Counted from the stretch's first letter, positions 1 to 9,742 are shown. The stretch is 64,000 nucleotides of DNA from an uncultured bacterium (GCA_903826405.1 CAIKEH010000005.1:1-64000); one strand, 5' to 3'. The notes: generated by a model from the sequence alone, not told the origin. Numbers and translations are program-made.

Positions 1-1
1 A

Positions 2-2164
2 CGACTCGCCCAAAAATTCCTATCCGATCGATCCGACAAAGCATACGGTGAACTGGTCGACAGTTTACTGGCATTGCCACAATATGGTGAACGGTGGACA
101 GCATTGTGGCTGGACCTATCCAGATATGCAGACACCAAGGGATATGAACGTGATGACAGCCGCAACATCTGGAGATACAGGGATTGGCTCATCCGGGCTT
201 TCAATGCAGACAAACCCTACAACACCTTCCTCACTGAGCAATTGGCGGGCGACCTCATGCCCGGCGCCACGGACCAGCAATTCATCGCCACGGCGTTCCA
301 CCGGAACACCATGACCAACGATGAGGGTGGTACCGATAATGAAGAATTCAGGACCTCCGCTGTCATTGATCGTGTCAACACAACCTGGGAGACCCTGATG
401 GGTACCACTTTCTCCTGCGTGCAATGCCACAGCCACCCTTACGACCCCTTCCGCCAAGAGGAGTACTACAAGTTCATGGCCTATTTCAACAACACCAGGG
501 ATGAAGATACTTATGCAGACTACCCCTTATTGAGGGAATATCACGGCAACGATAGCCTGTATTCCCGCGAGGTAACCGCTTTTTTGGGACAGCATGCAAC
601 AAAAGATATCGGAGAGGAATACATCCGTTTTCTGAGGACCGGGCAACCAGCGATCAACAGTCTCGTAGCTGATTCATTCGTTAATGCCGAATTGGCAGAC
701 ACCAAATTTCTCGTGATGCGCAAGAACTCCGCTGCGCGTATCCATAAGGCTGGACCCAATGGCAAGGATCACCTCGTCTTTCGCTTTACAACCATGCCCG
801 ACGATGGCAAACTTGTCGTCCGGCTGGATAGCGCTAAAGGACCTGAACTCTTTCGGATATCCCTTCCCGGTACCAAAGATAAATGGCAATTGATGGAAAC
901 AGATATCCCCATCTACGCTGGTGTTCATGATCTGCATTTTGAATATGCCAGTGCTTCATTGAAAAAACAGACGGAGAACGGGGTCCTGTTCGACTGGTTC
1001 TGGTTCACCAATGCTTTCCCCGGAAAAGGCAAACCCGGCTACGATAGCGCATACCGCCATTTCATGGCTCTGCTCCGCACGGACAAAGCAACTACCACTC
1101 CGATCATGATGGACAACCCATCCGATTTGTTCCGACAGACGAATGTTTTCATCAGAGGAAACTGGATGGTGAAAGGCAAAGCAGTTGAACCAGGTGTCCC
1201 ACGTTCCTTGAACGCGTTCCCCTCACAGGGTCCCCAAAACCGCCTCGGCTTGGCACAATGGATCACCAGTACCGACAATCCCTTGACCGCCCGAACTCTG
1301 GTGAACCGCCTATGGGGTCAACTATTCGGCATGGGAATAGCCGAGACCATGGAAGACCTCGGCACTCAGGGAATACCTCCAACCCACAGAGAACTCCTCG
1401 ACCATCTTTCCTGGCAATTCATGCACAACATGAATTGGAGCATCAAGTCCATACTGAAAGTGATGGTGATGTCATCAACCTACCGACAGGATTCGAGAGC
1501 AGATCCTGAACGGTTACAAAAAGATCCACAGAACAGGTTTTACGCAAGAGGACCCCGGGTTCGTTTAGATGCAGAGCAACTTCGCGATCAGGCATTGGCG
1601 GTGACCGGACTGCTCAGTGATCGTATGTACGGCCCCAGTGTGATGCCTTACCAGCCTCCTGGCATCTGGCTTTCTCCCTGGAACGGGAGAACCTGGGTGG
1701 CCAGCAATGGGGATGATCAATACCGTCGTGCGATATATACCTATTGGAAAAGGACAAGCCCTTACCCAGCCATGCTGACCTTCGATCAGAGTTCACGGGA
1801 AGTCTGCCTTTCCCGAAGGATAAGAACCAACACTCCTTTGCAAGCACTGACCATGTTGAACGATTCCACCATGCTTGTAGCTTCTCGCCAGTTGGCATAT
1901 GGCATGGGGCAGCCAACTCCCAAAGACGTGAAGGAAGCTATCGCGAAAGGTTATGAACGGCTGATGGGCAGGGTCGCAGAAAAGAAGAAATTGGATGTCC
2001 TGGAAGACTTGTACAGAAAAGCTCTGACATCATATAATAAGGATCCGGAGAAGAGTCTGGCCATGAGCGGACTCAAAGACAGATCAAGGTCACCCGAGAC
2101 CGCGGCACTGGTGGTGGTCTCCAATGCCATGATGAATATGGATGAATTCATAACCAAGAACTGA
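2..2164 (+). CDS. DUF1549/DUF1553 planctomycete-type protein (5' partial)
   Basis: The frame is open from base 2, so the N-terminus lies outside the window. The first visible residues continue smoothly into the DUF1549 signature (YGERW, then WLDLSRYADT near nt 110). A CVQCHSHPYDP stretch follows (CxxCH at nt 416-430); family members carry this as CxQCHxHPYDP, and it could hold a c-type heme or a metal. A less conserved middle part (about nt 700-1000) looks like a beta-rich carbohydrate-binding module. The C-terminal third is DUF1553 (NRLWGQLFG, STYRQDSR, LDAEQLRDQ). Full-length relatives usually begin with a signal peptide and a cytochrome-like PSCyt1 domain. Their function is unknown, but they nearly always pair with a DUF1501 protein, as here, one base downstream. 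Family assignment is firm; the role is not known. Confidence 0.9.
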   Translation, partial: RLAQKFLSDRSDKAYGELVDSLLALPQYGERWTALWLDLSRYADTKGYERDDSRNIWRYRDWLIRAFNADKPYNTFLTEQLAGDLMPGATDQQFIATAFHRNTMTNDEGGTDNEEFRTSAVIDRVNTTWETLMGTTFSCVQCHSHPYDPFRQEEYYKFMAYFNNTRDEDTYADYPLLREYHGNDSLYSREVTAFLGQHATKDIGEEYIRFLRTGQPAINSLVADSFVNAELADTKFLVMRKNSAARIHKAGPNGKDHLVFRFTTMPDDGKLVVRLDSAKGPELFRISLPGTKDKWQLMETDIPIYAGVHDLHFEYASASLKKQTENGVLFDWFWFTNAFPGKGKPGYDSAYRHFMALLRTDKATTTPIMMDNPSDLFRQTNVFIRGNWMVKGKAVEPGVPRSLNAFPSQGPQNRLGLAQWITSTDNPLTARTLVNRLWGQLFGMGIAETMEDLGTQGIPPTHRELLDHLSWQFMHNMNWSIKSILKVMVMSSTYRQDSRADPERLQKDPQNRFYARGPRVRLDAEQLRDQALAVTGLLSDRMYGPSVMPYQPPGIWLSPWNGRTWVASNGDDQYRRAIYTYWKRTSPYPAMLTFDQSSREVCLSRRIRTNTPLQALTMLNDSTMLVASRQLAYGMGQPTPKDVKEAIAKGYERLMGRVAEKKKLDVLEDLYRKALTSYNKDPEKSLAMSGLKDRSRSPETAALVVVSNAMMNMDEFITKN

Positions 2165-2165
2165 T

Positions 2166-3674
2166 ATGCCTTCAAGAAAAAAGATCTTTCACGAGGCCGG
2201 AGAACATAGTCTGTCCTTCATCACTCGAAGGCATTTCCTCAGGGAATGCCGGACCGGAATGGGCATGATGGGCTTAGGGACTTTACTGGCCGGATGCGAC
2301 TGGCTTGGCTCCAAACATAACGCGGACGTACAAACGACGAATGCGCTTGGCACGGATCCGCTCACTCCAAAAGCACCCCAATTCCCCGGCAAAGCGAAGT
2401 CGGTCATCTATCTTCACATGGCAGGGGCTCCCTCCCAATTGGAGTTGTTCGACTACAAGCCTGAACTGCACAAGCTAGATGGTCAGGATTGTCCACCTTC
2501 CCTGCTGGAAGGAAAGAAGTTCGCCTTCATACGTGGAGTTCCAAAACTTTTGGGGCCGCAGATCGGTTTCAAGCAATATGGTCAGAGCGGGACATGGGTA
2601 TCCGATAACCTTCCGCACTTCCAGAAAGTGGTGGATGAAGTAACCATACTCAAAGCAGTAAGCACCGACCAATTCAACCATGCACCTGCACAATTGCTCA
2701 TGCATACGGGCAGTCCAAGGCTTGGAAGACCCAGCATGGGATCATGGGTCACCTATGGATTGGGCACGGAAAACAGCAATCTGCCCGGTTTCGTGGTGCT
2801 CACATCAGGCGGTAAGAACCCAGATGCCGGAAAGAGCATATGGGGTTCCGGATTCCTGCCATCCGTTTATCAGGGAGTTCAATGCCGATCGGAAGGAGAA
2901 CCTGTTCTTTTCTTAAAGGATCCTACAGGAATGGACCGCGACCTCAGAAAAGCCTCCATAGATGCGATCAACCAAGTCAATGAATTGGCCCATGAGGAGT
3001 TCGGTGACCCGGAGATCCTTTCCCGTATCGCTCAATATGAACTCGCCTATCGCATGCAGGCTGCCGTACCCGATGTGATGAACATCCGGGACGAACCAGC
3101 ACACATACATGACATGTATGGTACAAATCCCGACAAACCGTCTCTGGCGAACAACATCTTGCTTGCCCGTAAACTGGTGGAGAAAGGAGTAAGGTTCGTA
3201 CAGATCTTCGACTGGGGATGGGACAGTCATGGAACCGATTCGAGTCTGGCCATCGACGTTGGCCTAATCAATAAATGCCGTCAGGTGGACAAAGCCATGT
3301 CCGCATTGATACTTGACCTCAAGCAGCGTGGACTTCTGGATGAAACACTGGTAGTCTGGGGAGGCGAGTTCGGACGCACTCCCATGCAGGAGAATAGAGA
3401 AGGGAAGCAGAATCCATTCAAGGGAAGGGATCATCACGTGGAGGCTTTCTCCATGTGGATGGCCGGTGGGGGCATCAAACAGGGAACTACATTCGGTGAA
3501 ACCGATGATATAGGCTATAATGCAATCAACGGAAAAGTATCTGTATACGATATACAGGCAACCATCTTGAATCAATTGGGTTTCGATCATGAGAAATTCA
3601 CATATCCTTTTCAGGGAAGGCCATTCAGGCTGACCGATGTTCATGGATCCGTGATCCGTGATGTCATCGCCTGA
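2166..3674 (+). CDS. DUF1501 protein, Tat-type lipoprotein
   Basis: This is a 502-residue protein of the DUF1501 family, which has an alkaline-phosphatase/sulfatase-like fold. The N-terminus has a twin-arginine motif (TRRHFLR, about residues 20-26), a short hydrophobic stretch and a lipobox ending LLAGC. It therefore looks folded in the cytoplasm, exported by Tat and then lipidated. Family landmarks are HMAGAPSQLELFDYKP, QIFDWGWDSHG and VVWGGEFGRTPMQE, followed by GRDHH, whose Asp/His residues are plausible metal ligands. It starts one base after the stop of the DUF1549/DUF1553 gene, so the two are surely cotranscribed. No substrate is established for the family. The pairing is typical of Planctomycetes and some Bacteroidota. 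Confidence 0.9.
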   Translation: MPSRKKIFHEAGEHSLSFITRRHFLRECRTGMGMMGLGTLLAGCDWLGSKHNADVQTTNALGTDPLTPKAPQFPGKAKSVIYLHMAGAPSQLELFDYKPELHKLDGQDCPPSLLEGKKFAFIRGVPKLLGPQIGFKQYGQSGTWVSDNLPHFQKVVDEVTILKAVSTDQFNHAPAQLLMHTGSPRLGRPSMGSWVTYGLGTENSNLPGFVVLTSGGKNPDAGKSIWGSGFLPSVYQGVQCRSEGEPVLFLKDPTGMDRDLRKASIDAINQVNELAHEEFGDPEILSRIAQYELAYRMQAAVPDVMNIRDEPAHIHDMYGTNPDKPSLANNILLARKLVEKGVRFVQIFDWGWDSHGTDSSLAIDVGLINKCRQVDKAMSALILDLKQRGLLDETLVVWGGEFGRTPMQENREGKQNPFKGRDHHVEAFSMWMAGGGIKQGTTFGETDDIGYNAINGKVSVYDIQATILNQLGFDHEKFTYPFQGRPFRLTDVHGSVIRDVIA

Positions 3675-3717
3675 TGGGAAAGCAATTTTGAACAATCAAC
3701 CCGTAACAAATAACCCC

Positions 3718-4641
3718 ATGGAGGATATGAACAGAAGGGATTTCCTGGAGACCGGAGCTAAAGCCAGCGCTTTGGCCATGCTTCCTGCATTAGAGAGTTT
3801 CGCACAGCCACTACAAAAACCATCATCAGCCGGTTTCAATTTGAAGGTTCTGGCCACGAACTGGGGATTCCCGGGGGACCATGCCGCTTTCTGTACAAAA
3901 GCCAAATCTCTCGGCTATGATGGCTTCGAAGTATGGGTGCCAGGAGATACCAAATCCAGGGATGAATTGATCCGCGAATCCGAAAAGCAAGGGCTCCAAT
4001 ACGGATTCCTGACAGGTGGAAGCGACCCCGATCCCGTCAAGCATGCGGAACAATTCAAAGCCATGGTGGTGAGAGCTGCAGAGGGAAAGCCGCTATACAT
4101 CAACTGCCATTCCGGCAAGGATCACTTCAGTTTCGAGCAAAATCGCGCGTTGATGGAATTCACCGCGGAGATATCCGCAAAAACAGGTGTACCCATATAC
4201 CACGAAACCCATCGGGGCCGTACACTTTTCGCCGCCCATATTGCCCGTAAATTCATCGAGGCCATTCCCTCTCTTCGGCTGACCTTTGACGTTAGCCACT
4301 GGTGTAATGTCGCGGAGAGTCTCTTGGTCGACCAGGCCGATACGCTTGCCCTCGCCCTGGAGCGGGTGGGTCATATACATGCCCGCATCGGACATCCGGA
4401 AGGGCCACAGGTGAACGATCCCCGTGCACCGGAATGGGATGATGCCGTGAAAGCACATTTCGCCTGGTGGGACAAGGTGGCAGAACGAAAGAAAAGAGAA
4501 GGTAGCATCATGACCGTATTGACGGAATTCGGTCCTCCCGATTATATGCCTACCCTGCCATACACCCGTCAGCCCCTGGCTGACCAATGGGATGTCAATG
4601 TGCATATGCTGCATGTCCTACGCAAACGTTACGGTAACTGA
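3718..4641 (+). CDS. Tat-exported TIM-barrel sugar isomerase/epimerase-like protein
   Basis: This belongs to the xylose-isomerase-like TIM-barrel superfamily (sugar phosphate isomerase/epimerase, AP-endonuclease-2 fold). The metal-site residues are visible in order: Glu in YHETHRG, Asp in TFDVSHW, His in HIHARIGHPEG and Glu in LTEFGPP. The N-terminus carries NRRDFLETGAKASALA, a Tat-like signal ending near SFAQ, so a metal-loaded enzyme is probably exported to the periplasm. I chose the ATG at 3718; 3727 is equally plausible, and an earlier ATG at 3658 would overlap the DUF1501 gene and push the Tat motif inward. It is third in the operon. The substrate is unknown; a keto-sugar or sugar lactone is a guess from family and context. 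Confidence 0.82.
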   Translation: MEDMNRRDFLETGAKASALAMLPALESFAQPLQKPSSAGFNLKVLATNWGFPGDHAAFCTKAKSLGYDGFEVWVPGDTKSRDELIRESEKQGLQYGFLTGGSDPDPVKHAEQFKAMVVRAAEGKPLYINCHSGKDHFSFEQNRALMEFTAEISAKTGVPIYHETHRGRTLFAAHIARKFIEAIPSLRLTFDVSHWCNVAESLLVDQADTLALALERVGHIHARIGHPEGPQVNDPRAPEWDDAVKAHFAWWDKVAERKKREGSIMTVLTEFGPPDYMPTLPYTRQPLADQWDVNVHMLHVLRKRYGN

Positions 4642-4653
4642 CCCTGACAGATC

Positions 4654-6093
4654 ATGAAGATCTTGCTTTCCATTTCCACTTTGATCGGTCACCTTCACCC
4701 ATTGGTTGTACACCTTCCGTTGGGTATCCTCCTTGCTGCACTCGGGATCTGGCTGATGTCCCGAAAACAGGAGCACTCTGCCGTTAGGCACTCTTTGCGC
4801 TGGCTTCTTCTGGCAGGAGCCGTGGCCGCAGTGTTGTCCTGCATCAGCGGATATATCTTGTCGGGAGAAGGTGGCTATGATGAAACGATGGTCTCTAGAC
4901 ACCAATGGTCAGGTATCGTTACGGCCGCACTCGCCATCTTATTCTATTTCGTCGAGATCGGGAAGATCAAGGTGCACGAAGATCATCTGTTTCGTTACTC
5001 CACGGCGACCTTGCTTGCCATCGGCCTGTTTTGGACGGGTCATTTGGGCGGCTCCCTGACTCACGGTGAAGGATACCTTACAGAAGCACTTTCCGGCCCT
5101 GATCCCTCCACTGATGACACCATCCCTACTGTTGCTAATGTCCAGGAAGCGAAGCTTTATAGCGATCTCGTTCAGCCCATCCTTCAGGCGCGATGCATCG
5201 GATGCCATGGTCCAGCTAAACAAAAAGGAGGTCTCCGGCTGGATGGACTGGATAATATTCGAAAAGGTGGGAAGGACGGCCCCGTCATTGTGGACGGCAC
5301 CCCGGAGAAAAGTGAACTCGTCAAAAGATTGTTGCTGCCTGCAGATGATGAACATCGTATGCCTCCAAAAGGAAAACCATCCCTGACCCAAGCACAAATA
5401 GGACTGATACAATGGTGGGTGAAATTGGGAATCAGCACGGACAAAAAAGTCAAGGAAATGCCGCAATCCGACAGTGTGCGCAGGATGCTCGCTGGACTGC
5501 AGAACAGAACCGCTGAAGGCCACGCTGGACTGTTGATCCCAGGGCTTCCTGTTGCGCAGATAAAAGCCGCTCCCGATCAGATACTGGACAGCCTGAAAAC
5601 TTTCGGCATTCTCGTCATGCCTGTTGCTCATGGCAACTCATATCTCATGGCCAACCTAGTCAATACGAACATCAGTGGTGATTCATCCGTCATGCTCTTG
5701 CTTCCCCTCAAGGAACAACTGGTCGAATTGAAAGCCTCGGGGGCCGCTTTGACAGACGAAGGTTGCAGGTATATCTCGCAACTGAAAAAACTGGTCTGGC
5801 TGAAGCTGGACAACAATAAGATCTCAGATAAGGGCGTAGCCCTGATGGCAGGTCTCGATTCTCTCAGGACGATAAGCCTCACCGGAACCCAAGTGACCTC
5901 GAACGGTGTCATGGGCCTGGGTAAATTGACCAATTTGCGGGAGATATTTCTTTTTCATAGTGGCGTTCAGGCACAGGAATTTGTTACACTGCGTAAGTCA
6001 TTCCCCCAGGCACGGATCGATAGTGGCGGATACACCCAGGAATTCCTGGCTTCAGACACCACCATCTTCAAAAAACCCATCCCCGTAAAATGA
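4654..6093 (+). CDS. DUF2231 membrane protein with cytochrome-c and leucine-rich-repeat domains
   Basis: This 479-residue protein has three parts. Residues 1-135 are a four-helix DUF2231-type membrane domain with the motif HPLVVHLPLG near the start. Residues 170-270 are a planctomycete-type cytochrome domain with one CIGCH heme motif (181-185), followed by GPAKQKGGLRLD and HRMPPKGKPSL. Residues 350-460 are leucine-rich repeats (LVWLKLDNNKISDKGVALMAG, LREIFLF). The layout suggests an inner-membrane anchor holding a periplasmic heme and a protein-binding surface. It starts 12 bases after the isomerase and closes the operon. A role passing electrons to or from the soluble partners is inference. 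Confidence 0.85.
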   Translation: MKILLSISTLIGHLHPLVVHLPLGILLAALGIWLMSRKQEHSAVRHSLRWLLLAGAVAAVLSCISGYILSGEGGYDETMVSRHQWSGIVTAALAILFYFVEIGKIKVHEDHLFRYSTATLLAIGLFWTGHLGGSLTHGEGYLTEALSGPDPSTDDTIPTVANVQEAKLYSDLVQPILQARCIGCHGPAKQKGGLRLDGLDNIRKGGKDGPVIVDGTPEKSELVKRLLLPADDEHRMPPKGKPSLTQAQIGLIQWWVKLGISTDKKVKEMPQSDSVRRMLAGLQNRTAEGHAGLLIPGLPVAQIKAAPDQILDSLKTFGILVMPVAHGNSYLMANLVNTNISGDSSVMLLLPLKEQLVELKASGAALTDEGCRYISQLKKLVWLKLDNNKISDKGVALMAGLDSLRTISLTGTQVTSNGVMGLGKLTNLREIFLFHSGVQAQEFVTLRKSFPQARIDSGGYTQEFLASDTTIFKKPIPVK

Positions 6094-6095
6094 TT

Positions 6096-7166
6096 TCATT
6101 GACCTGTGATTCTGATGGCTATCTTTTCAAGGTCATTCTTCATTTCTTGATATCGTTGTAGCAAACGTACCTGATTCATGCCCCTGACAAAATTGTGACC
6201 CGTGTACGCCGCCCCATAATACCTGTCATTATTAAGGTGGTCCGTCAGGAAACGAAGGGCCTGCATATAGATCATGAATTCACCCGCATAGAAAATGGAT
6301 CGGTGCTCTTCTTTGGTCAGGATGCTCTGCATGGCCCCTGCATAACCTTCAACAATTGCCGCGAAAAACTCTGGCCTTACTTCAATCTTGCTGAAATCTT
6401 TTTCTTCTTCACTTACCGGAGAAAGATAGGTACGCATCATATCTCCGAGGTCGCTGAAAATATATCCGGGCATCATGGTATCCAGGTCTATGACACAGAC
6501 CCCACGCTCCTGTTCGTCAAGCAACACATTACTGATCTTGGTATCATGATGGGTTACCCGCAGGCGGAATGTTGGATCTTTCCTGATGCTTTCGAAACGG
6601 TCCACAATACCCCGATTCTCCAGCAGGAATCCAATACCTTCCTTTGATTCTTCTTTCCGAAACACATCGCCCTTTTCCAGCGCTTCCATGAACTGTTGAT
6701 AGCGCAAGGAAATATCATGGAATCCGGGAATGGTATGACGGAGCATGTCCAAATCAAGGTCATTCAACATGGCAGTGAAAAGTCCGAATTGCCGAGAAGC
6801 TTCAAACGCTTGGTCAGACTTCGTGCATATGTCGATGGTATGCGTTCCCGCTATGAATGGGAACATTCGGTAATACCCTCCTCCAGAACGTGAATAAGCG
6901 CCACCAAATACCGTCTGCAACGGTTGCGGGAAGATGGCATATGGACGTTTCTTCTTTAGAAAACCGCCAATGATGCTTATGTTATGTGCGATATCATCCG
7001 GATTGATGAAGACCTTGTCGTTCACCAATTGAAGAATAAATACCTGCCCTTTTATATCCTGCACCCGCCAGGTTCTATGGATAAGTCCGCTGCCGAAGGG
7101 GGTCACGACAGACCCTTCAATCCCGAATCCGAAATCTTCAAGTACCCTGATCAGCATTTCATCCAT
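6096..7166 (-). CDS. APH-fold phosphotransferase (possible sugar kinase)
   Basis: This is a 356-residue kinase of the aminoglycoside phosphotransferase/choline kinase fold. The catalytic loop is HHDTKISN (206-213; HxDxxxxN) and the metal-binding Asp lies in VIDLDTMMPG (from about 225), followed by SDLGDMMRT. The N-lobe has FGSGLIHRTW as a glycine-rich start. Bacteroidota homologs of this length resemble N-acetylhexosamine 1-kinase-like proteins more than antibiotic-resistance enzymes, so a sugar kinase is likelier than a resistance function, though the substrate cannot be read from sequence. It converges with the DUF2231 gene (2-base gap) and lies 33 bases downstream of serA on the same strand. 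Confidence 0.8.
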   Translation of the reverse strand: MDEMLIRVLEDFGFGIEGSVVTPFGSGLIHRTWRVQDIKGQVFILQLVNDKVFINPDDIAHNISIIGGFLKKKRPYAIFPQPLQTVFGGAYSRSGGGYYRMFPFIAGTHTIDICTKSDQAFEASRQFGLFTAMLNDLDLDMLRHTIPGFHDISLRYQQFMEALEKGDVFRKEESKEGIGFLLENRGIVDRFESIRKDPTFRLRVTHHDTKISNVLLDEQERGVCVIDLDTMMPGYIFSDLGDMMRTYLSPVSEEEKDFSKIEVRPEFFAAIVEGYAGAMQSILTKEEHRSIFYAGEFMIYMQALRFLTDHLNNDRYYGAAYTGHNFVRGMNQVRLLQRYQEMKNDLEKIAIRITGQ

Positions 7167-7199
7167 GATCTGAAATTATACGTGACAGAAGTGGGGCTC

Positions 7200-8438
7200 T
7201 CAGTAAAGAAGTCTGACCTTGATCGTCTCTTTGACGTTCTTCAATAACTGGGCAGCCTTACCGGAAAGTTTCTTGTCCACGTCCAGAACCACGTAACCGA
7301 TCTCCTCGTTGGTCTTCAGATACTGGGCGAGAATATTGATCTTATTCTTTGATAGTTCGGTGTTGATCTCCGAAAGCACTCCAGGTACATTCCTGTGTAT
7401 GTGCAATATCCGGTGTGTTCCTTCCTGAGGAGGAAGGCTGAGTTCCGGAACCGTATGTGACCCTATGGAGATACCCATATCAAGATACTGGAGCATCTTC
7501 AGACTAACATCAACTCCTATATTCTGCTGAGCTTCTTCGGTTGACCCACCGATATGTGGAGTGAGAATGACATTGGGCAGATTCTGCATGGGACTGGTGA
7601 ATGCATCCCCGTTCTTTTCCGGCTCCCAGGGGAATACATCTATGGCAGCTCCTGATAGATGCTCATCCCTGATGGCCTTTGATAATGCCTCTAAATCCAC
7701 CACTTCACCTCGAGCGTAATTTATGAGTATCGCGCCTTTCCGGAAATATTTCAAGAGCGATCTGCTGATGAGGTTTTTCGTCTGGCTGGTTTCGGGCACA
7801 TGCAAAGTCACGATATCGGATTGGGATACCAGATCTTTAAGTGACTTCACCGCTTCGGCATTACCCAAGGGCAGGCGGGTGACTATGTCATAGAATCTCA
7901 CCTTCATGCCGATGGCTTCTGCCAATACACTTACTTGTGTGCCTATATTCCCATATCCGATGATGCCCAAAGTCTTACCCCGGAGTTCATAACTGCCCTT
8001 GGCTTCTTTCATCCACACCCCTTCATGTGCAGCCTTGTTCTTGTCCACGATACGGCGGATCAGCATGACCGAAGCTCCAATCACCAACTCAGCTACCGAG
8101 CGGGTATTACTGTACGGGGCGTTGAAAACGGCAACCCCATGTTGCGTGGCAGATTTAAGACTTACTTGATTAACACCGATACAGAAACAACCTATGGCCT
8201 GTAGTTTATTGGCCGCTTCCAGAACCCGTGGCGTGATTTGTGTTTTTGATCGGATCCCCAATAGATGAACGTTCCTCACCGCCTCGATCAACTGTTCCTC
8301 GGAAAGTGCACCACTTAGCTTCCGTACATCAGTATAACCCGCATCACGGATCTGACGAACAGCAGTCTCACTGATATTCTCGAGCAACAGCACTTTGATC
8401 TTATCCTTTGGGTAACTGGTATTATTCTTTTCCGTCAT
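7200..8438 (-). CDS. serA: D-3-phosphoglycerate dehydrogenase
   Basis: This enzyme oxidises 3-phosphoglycerate to 3-phosphohydroxypyruvate, the first step of serine synthesis, using NAD. The 412-residue product matches the E. coli-type short form: a catalytic domain with FCIGVNQV and FNAPYSNTRSVAELVIG, a Rossmann motif GYGNIG (161-166), the Arg in NYARGEV, the catalytic His in LTPHIGGSTEEA, and a C-terminal ACT domain (from about 337, starting THRILHIHRNVPG) that in relatives binds serine for feedback inhibition. I place the start at 8438; 22 extra upstream codons are possible but do not resemble the family. A near-consensus -7 element (TAATTTCG) lies just upstream. Confidence 0.95.
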   Translation of the reverse strand: MTEKNNTSYPKDKIKVLLLENISETAVRQIRDAGYTDVRKLSGALSEEQLIEAVRNVHLLGIRSKTQITPRVLEAANKLQAIGCFCIGVNQVSLKSATQHGVAVFNAPYSNTRSVAELVIGASVMLIRRIVDKNKAAHEGVWMKEAKGSYELRGKTLGIIGYGNIGTQVSVLAEAIGMKVRFYDIVTRLPLGNAEAVKSLKDLVSQSDIVTLHVPETSQTKNLISRSLLKYFRKGAILINYARGEVVDLEALSKAIRDEHLSGAAIDVFPWEPEKNGDAFTSPMQNLPNVILTPHIGGSTEEAQQNIGVDVSLKMLQYLDMGISIGSHTVPELSLPPQEGTHRILHIHRNVPGVLSEINTELSKNKINILAQYLKTNEEIGYVVLDVDKKLSGKAAQLLKNVKETIKVRLLY

Positions 8439-8705
8439 GAGGTTTTTCCCGTTTGACGCGAAATTAACAACAAAGCAAGACGTGGATGGACAATAATATG
8501 ACAATAATTCAAACTCTTGTATGTCAAATGATTATTAGAGCTTACAGGAGTCCAAGCCATAAACTTCATAAGGTACGGAAACACCCCAGGATGGAACACC
8601 AATGCACTCATAAAAGCCCGTTTAAACAAAAGGGAATGAACTAACTTGAGTAACTTGCCGGTCGCTAGAGTACAGACTTCACCATAAATCCCAAAATACA
8701 TTTAA

Positions 8706-9434
8706 ATGAGGCGTTCATTTCATTCAGCAGTGCTGATCATCATCTTATTTTCTTCCTGTGCAAAATCAGACCTGGGAAAGTCAAAATGGGAAATGCTGGA
8801 AATGGAAGCAAAGGAATGTCCCATCCCTTCACCAAAACTCTTCATTGGCAAAATGCGGGACGTGGATGGGAACATTTACAATACGGTAAGGGTCGGTGAA
8901 CAAATCTGGATGGCCGAGGACCTAAGGGTAACCCGATTCAGGACCGGGGATCCTATCCCAGTTGTGATGCCTGACCAAGAATGGATCAATATTAAAACAG
9001 ATGCCTGGTGCAACATCTTCAATGACATAACGAAAGACTCATCCTATGGTAAAATATATAATGGATATACCATTAAGGATCGAAGAGGTTTAGCTCCCAA
9101 AGGATGGCATATATCTACAGCAAAAGATTGGGAGGTCCTCCTTAAAACATACGATGGATCAGTTGAAAAATTGAAAAGCATATCGGTCTGGAGTAATTAT
9201 CCTGGTGGGTTGAATGGGACTAATGAAAGCGGATTGAACCTCGCGCCAGGAGGATTCAGGTCTTCTGAAACAGGCTTCTTCATGAATTTTGGCAAGTGTG
9301 GAGACTACTGGACGAAAACAGTGGCATCAACGGATGAAGTTGTCTTTGAAAGGATAGTTGGAGAAAATCAAAATTTACACACGCTGCCCGGCAAACTCAA
9401 TCTTGGCCTTTATGTCAGATGCGTGAAGGATTGA
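8706..9434 (+). CDS. FISUMP-domain lipoprotein
   Basis: This 242-residue protein has a lipoprotein signal (MRRSF..., lipobox LFSSC) followed by the Fibrobacter succinogenes major paralogous domain: the opening DVDGNIYNTVRVGEQIWMAE, then YNGYTIKDRRGLAPKGWHI and a closing YVRCVKD. These domains are common on surface or secreted proteins of Bacteroidota and Fibrobacteres. Their fold is C-type-lectin-like, and no specific function is established. It stands alone between serA and the DUF1080 gene. A TACATTTA sequence immediately upstream could be a -7 element, leaving almost no leader. Confidence 0.85.
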   Translation: MRRSFHSAVLIIILFSSCAKSDLGKSKWEMLEMEAKECPIPSPKLFIGKMRDVDGNIYNTVRVGEQIWMAEDLRVTRFRTGDPIPVVMPDQEWINIKTDAWCNIFNDITKDSSYGKIYNGYTIKDRRGLAPKGWHISTAKDWEVLLKTYDGSVEKLKSISVWSNYPGGLNGTNESGLNLAPGGFRSSETGFFMNFGKCGDYWTKTVASTDEVVFERIVGENQNLHTLPGKLNLGLYVRCVKD

Positions 9435-9742
9435 CCCACCATCTGGAAACGAAACCATTTCAGTAGTACGAAAACACTACTTGATCATTACGTTGAAAGG
9501 AATGGATCTTAAAAACCGATTCTGGATACAGCAAAAAAACGAAATATTTCCCTGATTGATTTTGGCTCACAATTAAATTTGATCTGGACAACACGAATTG
9601 TGGAACGGGGACAAAAATCTTTGAATCTTGGCTTGGGGATTTGCACCAAGATGGCATTAAAGCTCGTGTTTCCCGGAGTAAAACTTTTTGCTACACGACC
9701 TGAATGAAATACATTCAACGCAGATATCAAAAGCAGTGAAAA
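9435..9742. other. Intergenic region, no gene seen
   Basis: These 308 bases separate the FISUMP and DUF1080 genes. I see no credible coding frame and no RNA gene. The only structure is a short inverted repeat near 9452-9472 (AGTAGT ... ACTACT) that could be a weak terminator of the FISUMP gene. No clear TAnnTTTG promoter is visible for the gene downstream. Confidence 0.5.

Noticed and set aside
4939-5631. A 230-codon minus-strand frame opposite the DUF2231/cytochrome gene
   Set aside because: Opposite a gene with clear domains; composition is that of an antisense shadow.
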